NCBI GenBank assembly: GCA_023230425.1
Contig: JALNXI010000171.1
Coordinates: 1 to 5,019 of the forward strand
Direction of reading: 5' to 3'
Origin: Methanoculleus sp.
Lineage (GTDB): Archaea > Halobacteriota > Methanomicrobia > Methanomicrobiales > Methanoculleaceae
Length of the DNA: 5,019 nucleotides
Positions 4,611 through 5,019 of the stretch are shown one piece after another. Each line of letters begins with the position of its first letter. Position 1 is the stretch's first letter. The notes beneath the pieces were generated by a model. That model was not told where the DNA came from. It saw only the letters and a list, made by a program, of their open reading frames with translations, and made no database searches. Both the position numbers and the translations under genes were made by a program.

Positions 4611-5019
4611 CGATGAAGTTCTCCGAGGCGATACGGAGATGGATGGGCTGGTGCCCGAACGCTGGCGCTGCCGGAACCGTCCGACGACGGTATGCCGCGC
4701 CGTGCGGCGAGGTCGGGATCGAAGCTGTGGCAGGCGACGGCCGGGAGGTGATGGAGGACGTATTCGTGGAATACACCAGTCCTCGCTTTTTTGTGCTGAT
4801 GCCGTTTGCCTTCCTTGGTTTCTTGATGCTCTTCGTGGTATCCCTTCTGATCCCTTCCTTGTGGCCCGGGCTCATCTTTACCTTCACGGCCATCTTTTTT
4901 GTAGCGTGGGCCGCATGGCGCCTCTATTTCGATCCGTATCGAACTGTGGTTGAGTCCTGCGGGAATTCCGTCATAGTCCGGAGATCGCGTACCCGGCCGC
5001 TCGTCTTCGGAAAGGATAC
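4607..5019 (+). CDS. Membrane protein D, DUF1673 family (3' end outside window)
   Basis: The frame from ATG 4607 stays open to the window end, giving 137 residues without a stop. It starts MTMKFSEAIRRWMGWCPNAG and then follows B closely: AAGTVRRRYAAPCGEVGIEA against AAGTIRRYTALDGEIGTAAD, then DGREVMEDVFVEY against GSREVVEGALVDY. Two membrane helices at about 60-82 and 86-105 match hairpin 1 of B. A segment VVESCGNSVIVRRSRTRPLV matches the start of the PH-like part of B. By comparison with B about 90 residues are missing. It has two extra cysteines (33 and 118) absent from B. An intact gene is likely, since no stop or frameshift is seen in the visible part. D is the second B-type copy in the same operon, which points to an array grown by duplication. 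Confidence 0.8.
   Translation, partial: MTMKFSEAIRRWMGWCPNAGAAGTVRRRYAAPCGEVGIEAVAGDGREVMEDVFVEYTSPRFFVLMPFAFLGFLMLFVVSLLIPSLWPGLIFTFTAIFFVAWAAWRLYFDPYRTVVESCGNSVIVRRSRTRPLVFGKD

Noticed and set aside
4522..4953. + strand frame overlapping the start of gene D
   Set aside because: It competes with the D frame, which has the GWCPN motif, a Shine-Dalgarno site and paralogy to B. The alternative product shows no family resemblance.
1..5019. CRISPR arrays, tRNA or rRNA genes, transposases and attachment sites
   Set aside because: No regularly spaced direct repeats, cloverleaf-like sequence, recombinase motifs or target-site duplications were seen.

Overview
The window looks like chromosomal DNA from a methanogenic archaeon of the order Methanomicrobiales, probably close to Methanoculleus. 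The evidence is high G+C, TATA-box promoters with short or absent leaders, overlapping ATGA gene junctions, a COG2043/DUF169 protein, and a run of small membrane proteins that begin with an LGWCPN/MGWCPN motif, as in the methanogen family DUF1673. The genus is an inference from family content and codon style, not from a database match.

Layout: (1) 1-504, + strand, is the C-terminal part of a secreted C69-type dipeptidase, followed by a T-run terminator. (2) 585-1349, + strand, is an exported dienelactone-hydrolase-family enzyme with its own TATA box and a perfect 10-bp palindrome at the predicted transcription start. (3) 1350-1425 is a short convergent intergenic stretch packed with three consecutive hairpins. 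(4) 1426-2196, - strand, is a DUF169 protein. (5) 2197-2396 is a divergent control region with an AT-rich promoter for the DUF169 gene, a 10-bp inverted repeat and, at its right end, a strong TATA box followed by a perfect 7-6-7 inverted repeat. (6) 2397 to the window end, + strand, is one tightly overlapping operon: an HTH regulator with a three-cysteine cluster, then four membrane proteins (called A to D here). Each of the four starts with a short amphipathic segment ending in GWCP.

The operon is the interesting part. The four membrane genes share the N-terminal motif but have at least three different downstream architectures. B and D are paralogues with a PH-like beta segment between two transmembrane hairpins. 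A is a divergent four-helix protein. C is a short three-helix protein. Start and stop codons overlap by 4, 10, 4 and 4 bases, so the products are probably made together and may form one membrane assembly. The first gene encodes a DNA-binding protein whose likely operator lies between its TATA box and its start codon, which suggests autoregulation. The cysteine cluster suggests a redox, metal or Fe-S signal. The function of the assembly is unknown. D runs off the window, so the array may continue.
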